From the NCBI GenBank assembly GCA_018398765.1, contig JAHBMJ010003845.1, positions 22,964 through 86,963 of the forward strand: a stretch of DNA of 64,000 bases, given 5' to 3'. This document shows positions 46,953 through 58,292 of the stretch, piece by piece (the first letter of the stretch is position 1; the number at the start of each line of letters is the position of its first letter). The position numbers were made by a program, and so were the translations under genes. The notes under the pieces are model-generated. The model ran no database searches. It was not told the origin of the DNA and saw nothing but the letters and a program-made list of their open reading frames with translations. This DNA is from Chromera velia (Eukaryota; Sar; Chromeraceae).

Positions 46953-47304
46953 CAAATCCGTCCCGCGCGGGCGAGAAAAAATAGTGGTGGTGGTTTTATC
47001 TGCCGCGCGCTCAGAAAAATGCGTGAGTCAGAAAAGATATGTTGAGTAGTTGAAGAGGAGTCAAACGAAAGAGAAAAGACGATAGTCTCTTCTGACAGTT
47101 CCGTCGAACGAACCGGAACCCACCCTCCCATCGCTTTAGACAGTGCTTCTCCAATCCGTCGCCTTAGCTGTAAAGCTGATCGACTGCTCAGGTAGTGAAC
47201 TCAGTTTACTGGGGGAGGACCATTCCATACTGGTTTTTCGGGGTGAACGGGGGGGGAAGATTATCGATGAGGGATCTAATCATGTGCGGCATAGTGGGGG
47301 GCCG

Positions 47305-47629
47305 CTAGATCCCTCGGGCGCGCGCCTAATGTTACGTAAGCAAGTGAAACAGCTATATGGCATTAGACGAAATACACCCCGGCGCGCGCCTAATATTACG
47401 TAAGCAAGTGAAACAGCTATACGGCATTAGGCGAAATGCACCCCTAGATCCCTCGGGCGTGCGCCTAATGTTACATAAGCAAGTGAAACAGCTATATGGC
47501 ATTAGGCGAAATGCGCCCCCTTGATACGGCTTAACGGAGTTACCTTTCGTTAAGATGTGAATCTAGTCGTGTCTACGGGTCCCACAGTCCAAACTAGGAG
47601 CGATCGGGATTTTCGCGAAGAAGTTTGCA
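47305..47629 (+). repeat. Three tandem units with GGCGCGCGCC core plus shared tail, copy B
   Basis: Three head-to-tail units of about 64-75 bp (about 47305-47382, 47381-47444, 47445-47519) share CCTAATGTTACGTAAGCAAG and GTGAAACAGCTATATGGCAT. Units 1 and 2 have the 10-base palindrome GGCGCGCGCC and unit 3 a one-base variant. The tail 47520-47629 matches the tail of copy A. Confidence 0.8.
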
Positions 47630-48230
47630 TGTGCCTAAAACATCCTAAAACTTTTTAGTCACGCGCGCGACCAATCCCGTGACGCTCATACAGTCTTCCA
47701 AAAATTAAGATCGATCGAACGATGATCGAACGTCTATAGCTTTCGATCATGTGTGTGCATGGAGTCGCTGATGCCAACGCGATGCTCAGACCGTCAGACA
47801 CATAAGTCAATTATTAACGGCATAATCGTGTCAACAGCAGATTCCTTTGAACTTGGTGCAACTTGCTTTCGGCATGCTGATGAAGTGAGGACAGCTTGAC
47901 GTGCACTCCAATGAAATCCGTGGCATTGGAGCCACATGTGGTTGGATCACTTGGCAAGGGAATGAGTTGACGTACAAATGCTTGTTTCCCCACTGGTGCC
48001 CAGACAGACTGAACAGCCGACAGGCCGACCAGCCACTGACTCTCTCTGACAAGTTTTGAGAAGCGTCTGCACTTGAATACCACCGCATCCTGCAGCTCTT
48101 TAAGTGAATTCGTCGGACTTCGTTCGTTTCTGGCCCCTGCCTCGTCGCTGTTTGAGAAAGTACACAAACGGCACAGAATCAACCTCCGCATTCGAATTTC
48201 GAAATTGAACCCTGAACGAAGAACGACAGA
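47630..48230. other. 5' flank of the ammonium transporter gene
   Basis: No gene supported. A minus-strand frame of about 165 codons spans 47814-48311 but overlaps the first AMT exon and has no recognised motif. The immediate upstream sequence is moderately AT-rich; no promoter box could be assigned. Confidence 0.45.
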
Positions 48231-50186
48231 ATGACGGTCGACCCTTCTCTTGCGGAGGCAGTTGACCAATTGTTCCTCATCTACTGCGGCTCTCTCGTTT
48301 TCATGTTCCAAGTGGGGTCGGTCGGTCCGTGTGTTTTGGTTTTCGATTTCTTGTCTCTGCGACGGCCAAGTCTTTCGCTATATGCTCGGGCTGAAGTGCC
48401 CTGTTGCCATGCCGTCTACAGACAGACAATATTCCCCCCACCTTACTCCCGCCATTTGATTCTCTCAATCCACATTTTGCTTCTCTTTCCACTCGGTTTT
48501 CTACCTTGTTATTCTTGTCTTCCGATTCAGTTCAGCTCAGTCTCTCCATTCTTCCGTCTACACGCCCTCTCTTTTCAGTTTCTGGTGTTCAGTTTCGCCC
48601 AGTGCCCTTGCTGTTTGCATGCCTGCCTGCGTTCACACTTCATCAGCATCCATGAGTCAAGAAGCGCGAGTACCTATCCCCACTTGTCTGCAGTTTTGCG
48701 TTTCTTTGCGGTGGTCTGATCCAGTCGAAGAATGTTGTGAACATCATGATCAAGAACCTCCTCGATGCAACGGTCGGAGCTATTCTGTACTGGCTGGTGG
48801 GATTCGGCCTCGCGTACGGAAAAGGGGACGTCGGGCCGCTCGGCAGCTTTGCAGGGACGACAGCCTTCCTGCTCGACGGTGTCCCGAAAAACCAATTGGC
48901 CAATTTTTGGTTCCAATACACATTCTGCGCCACGGCAGCTACCATCGTGTCAGGGGCGCTTGCAGAGCGTGTGAACTTCTACGCTTACATTTGCTATTGT
49001 GTAGCGCTGACAGGGGTGATCTACCCAATAGCTACTCACTGGGTCTGGACCGACGACGGATGGCTTCACCGTCTTGGGTTTTTGGATTTTGCGGGTTCTG
49101 GGGTTGTCCACGGTGTCGGTGGGGTGGCGTCAATCGTGGGTGTGATTTTCCTCGGGCCCCGAATCGGCAGATTTGCATACGAGACGGGTGCAAATGGGAA
49201 GAAACGTCGAATTGTTGTCGGAATGCCCCGTCACAACATCCCGTTTGTTGTTCTGGGTACGTTTGTGTTCTTTTTTGGTTTCATCGGTTTCAATGGAGGG
49301 TCCCAAATGCACCTGTCTGGGGCCTTCGATGGAGGGATCTTCGTTCGAGATGCCAGCATTGTCGTGGAAGTGATTGTGAACACTTTCTTGGCAGGGAGTA
49401 GTGGAACGTTGGCAGCTCTGTTGCTCTCTGCAGCAGCTTCAAGGTTTCATCAGTACTCTCTTGTTCAGGCCTCATGCGGGGCTCTGGGGGGGATGGTTGC
49501 AGTGTGTAGCGGTGTGAATGGTTACACCCAGTGGGCTGCTTTGGTGGTTGGGGGTGTGGGTGGTGTGTGCACGTTGGTCTGGTCCCATTTGATGGTCTGG
49601 ATGGGCCTCGATGATCCTGTCGACGCTGTGGCCGTGCACTTTGGTGCGGGGGCGTGGGGAGTCCTCAGTGTTGGTCTGTTCCACAACGAGAAGGGTCTCC
49701 TTTTTGGGGCGGGTGGAAGGCAATTGGGACTTCAAGTGAGTGAATGGATGCATGGGCATGCAGATAAGAAAAAGGATTTCAAACTGCTTTCTGCCCATTG
49801 CGCCTTACGCGTTCTCTACACGTTCGATCGGATGTTGTCCGTGTTTTTTTGCTGTGCGCATGAGATGCTCTTCACGACCATCCCGATGGCATCCTCATCC
49901 GTTCGCAAGTGTGTTTACAGCCTCTTCCCGAGACAGGGTTGCACGGCAAGGCAACAGGCCGAAACGAAAGGCCAGAAGAGAAGGCAGGCAGAGGTAGGGA
50001 CAGGCAAACACGAAGGAGAAATTGAGGGGCGGGAAGCAGGTTTGGGGTTTGGGTAAGGGAAAGTCATGATTTTCCGACTATCTGCCTTCTCTGAATTGCT
50101 TCCTCGGCTTCCAGTCTTCGAGGTCGTGGGTCTGCACAGTAGAAAGCAACAACTGCGACCCGAACTCCCGTATTTTGTTTCCGTTC

Positions 50187-50226
<40 letters not shown>

Positions 50227-50682
50227 GTCCTGGGCCTTTGCTCGTTGATCGCGTGGGTTGTTGCAACCTGCGTACCTGTGTTTCTGGGTCTCCGTTTCCT
50301 GGGCATTCTTCGTGTGCACGCCGATCTTGAAGAGGGGGGTCTGGATCATAAATTCCACGGCGAGTCCGCTTACACATATACGTTCGATGGGAACGCAACC
50401 GGAGGTGGAAAGACGGTCACGGATGCTGGCGGGGCAGCGGGGACCCTCCCGACCTTCTACAAACGCCGAGGAGAGGAGAAGGAAACCCCATCTGTAACTG
50501 GAGGCACTGCGATAATGGACGAGAAGGGAACGGAGAAGGGGGGCAGAGAGGAAGAGACGGAAGGATGCGATGCAATCCTGCCAGCGGGGCGGGGTAGCGG
50601 TGTGTTGGAGCCAGGTGCGGAAGGTGAATGTGCTTCAAGGGGTCGGGAGACGGGGACAGAGACGGCGGCCCTTCCTGTTTGA
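48231..50682 (+). CDS. Ammonium transporter, AMT/MEP family, three exons
   Basis: Membrane channel for ammonium/ammonia, normally a trimer with about 11 transmembrane helices per subunit. Exons 48231-48316, 48694-49735 and 50227-50682 join in frame (phases 2 and 0), giving 527 residues. The first junction restores FMFQVGFAFLCGGLIQSKN, the conserved first-helix region. SKNVVNIMIKNLLDATVGA and YWLVGFGLAYGKG follow. The family signature DFAGSGVVHGVGG is at D160-G172 with the first pore histidine H168. The second pore histidine is H344 in DAVAVHFGAGAWG. The last exon contributes the final helix (VLGLCSLIAWVVATCV) and the LRVHADLEEGGLDHKFHGES motif. A roughly 90-residue Gly/Glu-rich cytoplasmic tail follows, longer than in many AMTs. 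Intron 2 ends in a (TG)n run directly at the acceptor. Confidence 0.96.
50189..50226. repeat. (TG)n run ending in the acceptor of AMT exon 3
   Basis: About 18 TG units end in GTGCAG, the 3' splice site of the exon at 50227. Confidence 0.9.
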
Positions 50683-52959
50683 TTGGGGCGGGGTGTAGGG
50701 GTATGCAGTCCCGATCAGAAAGAGACTTTCCAGCATGTAGAGGAGAAGTGCGTCTGCATGAGTCACATGAAGAAAGACACGGATGCGTGAGTGCAGGAGT
50801 GAGAAAAACAGAGAGAGAGAAGGTCCATTTCTCGATTTGATTCTACCCGATGACAGAGTGCGTTTCCCCTCACGCGGCGGGAGAAGTTTGCACGCATGAA
50901 AGTTTATTGAAATGAAAGTGCGAGGGAGGGAGACCCGCGCCGCCCTGCAGATTGCTGCAACCATTGAATGCGGCCGGCGCATCCTGAACGAGGGTGTGAA
51001 GCTTCATTCCGTCTGTCTGCTCAATCCGTAAATAGATGCCTGACTGATTGACTCACTGTTTGTATGAATGTTTTGCGATCCGTCTGGAGAACTTGGGGGG
51101 GTTGTGACAGCAGTTGATTGGTCTACCCGTCGGAAGATCTGATGGGAAAAGCGACAAAGAGAAAAAAGACGAAGGAAGGAAGGAAGGAAGGCATGAGTGA
51201 GATGAGACAATTAGAGGGGCGGAAGGGACGATCAAGAAGACAAAACCGTTCGTACATGAGTGTGTGCATCAATGTGATTTTCGTCTGCACGCCTGCATAT
51301 GTGCACCGGGCTTGCCTGGAAGCCGCACGCTGCACAACAGGCGCGCCTGCCTGGTCTGAAGATCAGTCAGAGGAAGGATCCGTCGATCGATCGATCGATC
51401 GCTCGGATTCCATCAACTGCATGTCTGTCCATGGTTCGTCTTTTTTTTCAAAATGTCTGCGTGACATGTTTTTGTTCTGACGCCACGAAATCAAGTTTTG
51501 GGTTCCATGTGACTGCATCTTCGGGAAAATTGAAGACATACATTTTTTTTCAGTTTTCTTGGTGGACAGTGGGCCTGTCTACCGGCATGAATTCCGGTGG
51601 TGTGGTCAGTAAGTGTGCTGATCGAGATCGAGAGAGAAGCAAGTTTAAGGACAACGTGGGAGGGAGTGTGGTCAGCTAATCGAGTGATTGATCGGTCGAT
51701 CGTTCATTCGAGGATCGAGTGAATCAATGCGATTAGATTGACTGGCTTGCATGCAGGGAAGAGGACCTTTGGGTGAAACGACTCGCTCATCTCTGTTCAT
51801 ATGCTCGGGCTCCCTCTTGCGTGTGCTGTCTGGGTTCGCATGCGGGGTTGCGTGCATTCTAGCAAAAGTGCGCCGTGTGCATGTTAAAAGTCATTCTGTG
51901 TCTGAAATTCTGGCCGGATTTTTCGAACGAAGTGTGAATGAGACTCGAAAGGAGAACGGAATCGCCTGCTTTTTTTGCTTTTTTTTAAGGCCTTTTGTCA
52001 TCCTTGGCGATAGCCTTGGCGGTTCATTGCGGCGACAATGCGGTTTGTGACACGTGGTGCAAGCGCATCATGATTGGTGCATGGACTGAGGGACTTTCTG
52101 CTCCTACATCACCAGTTATCGCTATTACCGCTTTTCATCGCCGGCGATTCTCCGCAAAACTCGCTCTTGCCTGAATGTTGTCTGGTGTTCTCTGGTGTAC
52201 ATACGTTGCGCCATTGGCCACGTCGTATCGTTTTTTTCTTGATGCAGTCAATTGCGTTGTAGGATGTGTCTTGTCAACCAGCGGAAATTATCTCACACTC
52301 AACTTGACAACTTTAATAGTTCTACATGTAAATTAATGAATCTACGTGAAATTATTAAAGTGAATTTACAAATGAATTTTGATGAATTCTATAGGATAAA
52401 TTTAAGCTAAAAAATTATTAGAGAACTTAAAGCATCCTAATTAATTTAAATTCACGCTTTAAATTCATCTAGATTCGTTACGACGGTTATGTAAATTCCT
52501 TTAATTTAATTTAAATTCCTTTGTAAATCCTAATCTGAATCACCAGTAAATTCACTATAGTATCAAATCACCTTAAATTTATTAAAATTTATTTGCAAAT
52601 TTACTGAATTTTACGTAAATTCAGTGCTGAAATCTAGGCTGAGTGAAGCCTACAGATTCTATGCCTAGCTGAAATTCACCTAGATTTATTCAAATTTTCT
52701 TAAACTCGTGAAGTTTGCATGTAGCGTATATCTGGTACAAATTTTATTATATTGTTATATAATTTTTATAACTTAACTTTTTTTTTAGAATTTTACATAC
52801 GGCCCCGGGAAAAATGATCGATGCTTAGAAGAATATTAAGTCGAAATGTGAAAGGACTCGGAGTTCTCAGCGAAAAGATTCGGAGCCTGAGTCGGAGGTC
52901 CGACAGTCTATTAAAAGCCATTATTAAGAAGATGCCTAGGAAGATGCAATACTAGATGC
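50683..52959. other. AMT 3' flank, then AT-rich intergenic DNA
   Basis: 50683-52270 has mixed composition with short GATC and GGAA iterations (about 51174-51190, 51378-51402) and no convincing gene. 52270-52800 is strongly AT-rich with AAATTCA/TAAATT words arranged in both orientations, possibly a decayed element. No feature could be delimited. Confidence 0.5.
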
Positions 52960-54170
52960 AATTATTAGGCAGCAGCAACAGCAGCACGAGAAAAAAAAAA
53001 AGCTAGAGGAGGAGGAGGAGGACTCCCTGGAGGAGGAGGAGGAGGAGGAGGAGGAGGAGGAGAAGCAGAAGAAGAAGAAGAAGAAGCAGAAGCAGAAGAA
53101 GCAGGAGAAGCAGAAGCAGAAGCAGAAGCAGAAGAAGCAGAAGCAGAAGAAGCAGAAGCAGAAGAAGCAGAAGAAGAAGAAGAAGAAGAAGAAGAAGAAG
53201 AAGCAGAAGAAGAAGCAGCAGAAGCAGAAGAAGCAGAAGAAGCAGAAGAAGCCGAAGAAGCCGAAGAAGCAGAAGAAGCAGAAGAAGAAGAAGCAGAAGA
53301 AGCAGAAGAAGCAGAAGAAGAAGAAGAAGAAGAAGAAGAAGCAGAAGAAGCAGAAGAAGCAGAAGCAGAAGAAGCAGAAGAAGAAGAAGAAGAAGAAGAA
53401 GAAGAAGAAGCAGAAGCAGAAGAAGCAGAAGAAGCAGAAGAAGCAGAAGAAGCAGCAGAAGCAGCAGAAGCAGAAGAAGCAGGAGAAGCAGAAGCAGAAG
53501 CAGAAGAAGCAGAAGCAGAAGCAGAAGAAGCAGCAGAAGAAGCAGAAGCAGAAGCAGAAGAAGCAGAAGAAGAAGAAGAAGAAGAAGAAGCAGAAGGAAG
53601 AAGCAGCAGAAGCAGAAGAAGCAGAAGAAGCAGAATCAGAAGAAGCAGAAGAAGCAGAAGCAGAAGCAGAAGCAGAAGCAGAAGAAGCAGCAGAAGCAGA
53701 AGCAGAAGCAGAAGCAGAGCAGAAGCAGAAAAAGCAGAAAAAGCAGAAGAAGCAGAAGAAGAAGAAGAAGAAGAAGAAGAAGACGAAGAAGAAGACGAAG
53801 AAGAAAAAAAAAAAACCGAAGAAGAAAAAGACGACGACGACGAAAAAGAAAAAGAAGAAAAGAAAAAGAAGAAGAAGAAAAGAAAAAGAAAAAGGAGAAA
53901 AAGAAAAAGAAGAAAAGAAAAAGACGAAGGAGAAAAAGAAAAAGAAGAAAAACACGCTGACGATCGAAGAAGAAGAAGTGAGAAGTAGAAGAAGAAGAAA
54001 CTAGAGAAAAAAAACACTAGCAACAACGAAAAGAAGAAAAAGGAAAAGTCTCCAAAAAAAAGAAGAAGAAGACGTAAGAGAAGAAGCAACCAGAGGAAGC
54101 AAGCGGCGGGGGGGGAAGAGGAGAAAGAGAAAAAAGAAAAGTGGAGAAACGTAGAAAAAGGCAAACTACT
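52960..54170 (+). repeat. Purine-rich (GAA/GCA/GAG)n tract, 1.2 kb, with a Gln/Lys/Glu frame
   Basis: Plus strand is built from GAA, GCA, GAG and AAA triplets with very few T. One plus frame reads RQQQQQHEKKKKLEEEEEDS and continues as Lys/Gln then Glu/Ala repeats for several hundred codons, but no ATG precedes it after the nearest upstream stop. The minus strand is open in two frames as Ser/Ala/Leu or Phe/Cys repeats. Simple triplet repeat is the main explanation. Confidence 0.85.
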
Positions 54171-54522
54171 GGGCAAAGCAGACTCTGACGGGAAAATCTC
54201 AGGAGTCATTCTCAAGTAGAAGATCGAGCCTGAAAATCTTTAATTGTAGCGAAAGACTTCGGAAAGTCGAGACGCCCAGAAAAAAAATTATAACTCTACG
54301 GATTTTACACATTCAAAAAATAAAGGGAAGACAGAAAGGCTCCACGAAACATGAACGAACGGGGGCATGCAGCATAAAATAGAAAGCCAAAACACACAAA
54401 AAAAGAACCAGACATCGATGAACGGGATACAAAAAGACAACCCCCATGCATGCAGCCAATGACACAAAAACGTGTTCTTGAGAATTGAGGGATGCTTTAA
54501 AAAAAAAACAAACACGAATCTT

Positions 54523-55074
54523 TTAGAAAGCGAGTTGATGTCTTTGTCTGTGTGTCTTCGCGACCCCGACCGTCACCTGGGATTGTGACGGAACTCTCGT
54601 GGTTCTTTCCCTTTTCCCGACCAGGCCGCACTTTCCTCCTGCTGGGCCCCACACTTTTGGTGTCACCACCTTCTGGGTCGTCTGTGCAGATCCCCGGGTG
54701 CCGGTCACAATAAATTGTCCTGATGGGTGAAACGCTACGTGGGCGCCTTCGCACGTAACGACCCTGAGAAGTGCAAAGTCCCCTCGTCCCCTCCACAAAC
54801 GCATCGAACCGGCGTCTTTTGTTGCGATCAGCTCCCCGCTACAACAGACATCTGTTACCGGCCTGCAGTGTCCAAAATTCTTTCCGTACTTTTCACCCAG
54901 TCGGACGAGTGCAATCCTTTGGAGCTCTTTCTGCCCGTCTACCGTTTCGGTGCAGTCTAAGAGTGCCTGGGCCTCAATAGGGTCAAGAGGAACGGAAGTT
55001 TCCTGCAACCAGCTGGCGAGGTGCGTACCAGCCCCCCTGCTCAGGCGCCCTGGTAGCCCTATCCCGTGCATCAA
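54523..55074 (-). CDS. WD40-like beta-propeller fragment
   Basis: A 183-codon frame includes VTDVCCSGELIATKDAGSMRLW-type sequence (see SGELIATKDAGSMRLW), then AHVAFHPSGQFIVTGTRGS and KVWG. These look like two successive WD40 blades (strand d ending in LW/VW, the AFHPSGQFIVTG turn). No start, splice structure or remaining blades could be established and the frame loses protein character after about 54640. It could be one exon of a larger gene or a decayed copy. A neighbouring minus frame (55071-55487) has no recognised motif. Confidence 0.4.
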   Translation of the reverse strand: MMHGIGLPGRLSRGAGTHLASWLQETSVPLDPIEAQALLDCTETVDGQKELQRIALVRLGEKYGKNFGHCRPVTDVCCSGELIATKDAGSMRLWRGRGDFALLRVVTCEGAHVAFHPSGQFIVTGTRGSAQTTQKVVTPKVWGPAGGKCGLVGKRERTTRVPSQSQVTVGVAKTHRQRHQLAF

Positions 55075-56102
55075 GCTGGAGGGCAGGGAATCCCCAGAGG
55101 AAACAGAACCCTTCCAATGAAATGCTTGAAGTTCAAGTCGACGACGTCCGACGATTTGTGTCCGTCTCTCTCTGATGAGGTTCTGTCGCTGTCTGCGGAT
55201 GGTTCTTGTGTCTGCGGATGGTTCTTGTAGACCGGCAACTCATGCGAAACTTTCATGGTCATGTCCATACTTGATTCTGAAGTTCTGGATTCTGAAGACT
55301 GCGCATGCATGATCAAGGCGATCAAAGAAAAGGGAGACGATACGGCATGATTGTGCAAGACCGGCCGTCTCCATCCGTCTCCTACTACTCGTACAAAATA
55401 CTTTATGCAATTTTGATGCTCCTGCGGATCGAGCATGCCGTGGCCCCGGTGAAAGGCGGAAACCGGGGGTCGCGCATTATCGCGCATGAAGGCCTAAATA
55501 CGACTAAAAATTAGTCTGAAATTCTCACTCATAGTTACAGCAAATCGATCTGCAAACTGTCTACAATACATATTCTTTACTGTCTACAATACATATTCTT
55601 TACCTGAGTTTATAAAGCTAATTTGCAATATTTTTTCTAACATTTTTAAAAAAGAAAAAATGACGATCTAAAGAATGATTGACTCGTTTTCTAGTTAACG
55701 TGATCTCTCAATACACTAATAACTCGATTAGGTTCGATACGAAAACACAGTAAAGATATCTGTGAACAAGCCCCAGACATGGAGGACGGTCCGAGAACCG
55801 GGGAGGAGTGAGCCAACAGTATTTGACCTAGTCTTTGACAGTGTATTACAGTGTCTGCATATATGTCTGCATCACTTACACAATAGTTACTCTTTCATCA
55901 TTTTTCATAATTTGTCCTAACCTTTGTCTCTGTTGCTGTCTGTCTGAGACACTGTCAGTTTCTCTACTTCAGTCTGGGTGCATCGGCCTCGATCTCTTTC
56001 TCCTATGCAGAACCGTACATCCATCTGGCTCTTTCCCTCTCTCGCTCTCTATCTCTCCCTAATCATGAGTCTTCGTCTACCACCTGTCTGCTAACGTGCG
56101 CA

Positions 56103-56141
<39 letters not shown>

Positions 56142-56175
56142 ACATACATACACACACACACACACATATACATAC

Positions 56176-56217
<42 letters not shown>

Positions 56218-58132
56218 ATACCGATTGCCACCAGGAAGAGGAGAGAGGGAGGCTACAGGGTTGGTGAGTCTGACCCTACAGAGACTGGCAGGGTTGCCAC
56301 CAGAAGTCATACGTACATGCACAAAGCAAACAAGCTCATGCAGGTCTAGTTGTGACCACAGCTTTCATGTTATGTGTTCATGAGCCAGATGATCGATCGA
56401 AGCGTATGTGTGGATGTGAAACGAAATTTTTTATCTTGATGTAGATACAATTGATTTCTTAATTCCGTGATGTCAGTATATATCAGTCTTACGAGGATCG
56501 ATGTTCATCCGTTCGCTCTTGATTCTATTGTATGAGTTCATTCAAGTATAGGCAGGAATGAACAAAGTATGATCGAGGATGAACGATCTAGATGAATGAT
56601 GCTTGCATAAAGGAAAGGAAATGATCGAGGACGATCATTCTGGGGAGGGGTATGTATGACGTGTATGCCCCTCGTGGTACGAGCGTCAACGAGCGGCCCG
56701 CCTTTGCATGTCGATTGTGATGGAACTAGCCTATGTGTATGTTGTTTCAGGGCTGCGATCGAAGTAAGCGCGCGCGTCATTATATGTGATTTAGCCACAT
56801 GAATTAACAGTCGTATTTCTGTCGTATGAGAGTCAGACTGATAGAAACAGAATGAACGAGGGAATAACAATAAACGCCTAGCATGACAGACCTTCCATCT
56901 GACTAACTGTCTCTGTCTCAATGAGCCCTTATCTGCTAACGTATAGCTAGCACTACGCTACATTTAGAATAAAGAAGACTGTTGAAAGAGCTAAACAATC
57001 TAGTAAACGATCATGATGATAATAATTCCCAGTAAGAATCGCATCGTGATTATCTTAGATGAAGTCTTATCATGAAGATATATAAAGACAGTAGTGAGTA
57101 TATGGACTAGTATACACAATGATTTATAGATAATGATCTAATTATATTATATATTTATATGACTTAGCCTATGATATAATATAAAAATATATATCAAAAC
57201 CACCCCTAGGATATATATAAAGTTTTTTTAAAATAAAGCCCACCCCTAAACTTTGACACTTTAATTTTTTTTTATTTGAAAACTTTGTAGAACTTTGAGA
57301 TTTTATAGGGGAAAAACTTGTTACTAATCATATTAATTAAAACACAGTAAGACATTTTATTCTCAATTACTCCTATACACTAGCCTATACAAACTTATAT
57401 ATGCAATACTTACTAAATCACTAGCAGAATCACTAATGTTTAACATACTACTAGACTAAAAATAAAATATATAACATGCTACTATATGATGCTAGCCCTG
57501 AAATGAAATTTGAATCACATTTAATTACTGTTCAGAATCAGAATTTTATGATGTGTACGTACCATCCCGCCAGTCTGCCATCTGATGTGCAATAGGAAGG
57601 GCTAGCTGGAGGAAGAGCTTCACTATGCCCGCAGCCTGTTCTATACCGTTCAATGTTCAATGTTCATGAAGGGGCCACCTCTGTATAAGACCCCTCCCCC
57701 CTCCATGCAGCCCTCTTATGCAACGGCGTTGCGTAAGGTATTTTGTACGATCGAGCCCCCAGAGGCGCCGTGCCCCTACAGACGGCCGCCGGCCGGGGTG
57801 CTGCATGGCCGCGGGTGCATGGTTCGCACAATTTCGCACATGTGTTAATTGTGTTCGCACATCAATCAAATTGCGGACTTCAGCTTGGGAAAGATTCAAT
57901 TCAAGCTCAGTGCTGAATCAAGCACCTGTCTCTTGTCGGATTGTCAGTATATGTGTGTGTGAAGACGTTGCCTTCTGATCTGCTTTGCCAACCTGGGGTG
58001 CGGGACAGCCTCAAATTTTTGTTCCCACACTGAAATTCAGACAGACAGCCTGTCTCTGCCAGCAATCAGACTGTTCCAGTATATATACATTATATGTATT
58101 TGCCTGATCGATCGACAGCGGCCCTGAGAAGC
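55075..58132. other. Intergenic, AT-rich, with (CA)n tract
   Basis: No gene supported. 55550-55600 has a doubled CTGTCTACAATACATATTCT word. A (CA)n/ATAC tract spans 56105-56220. 57000-57500 is extremely AT-rich, with the word CACCCCTA repeated about 40 bases apart (near 57201 and 57242). Confidence 0.55.
56105..56220. repeat. (CA)n microsatellite with ATAC interruptions
   Basis: About 115 bp of CA repeats interrupted by TACATACA. Confidence 0.9.
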
Positions 58133-58195
58133 ATGTGCAAGCTCCTTATTCTCCTGTACCTCTCAACACTTTGTGCAGCGTCTGCAGTTGCAGTT
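58133..58195 (+). other. Candidate signal-peptide exon of the reductase gene
   Basis: Twenty-one codons, MCKLLILLYLSTLCAASAVA plus V, followed by GTAAAC. An acceptor at 58285-58286 (CCGAG) would join it in phase 0 to CGC AAA ATG GAG, just ahead of the main frame. The acceptor context is weak. Confidence 0.4.
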
Positions 58196-58292
58196 GTAAA
58201 CTTCTTGCCTGTTGTCCCAATTAATCAGACCCGTCTCTCTCCTGCATCACCACAGTTTTCGTACCGCGCGTCTCCGGGTTGCCGAGCGCAAA

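Noticed and set aside
47814-48311. Minus-strand 165-codon ORF upstream of the ammonium transporter
   Set aside because: It overlaps the secure first AMT exon and shows no recognisable domain.
52936-54215. Minus-strand ORFs of 339 and 416 codons rich in Phe/Cys or Ser/Leu/Ala
   Set aside because: Antisense reading of the purine triplet tract; composition is dictated by the repeat.
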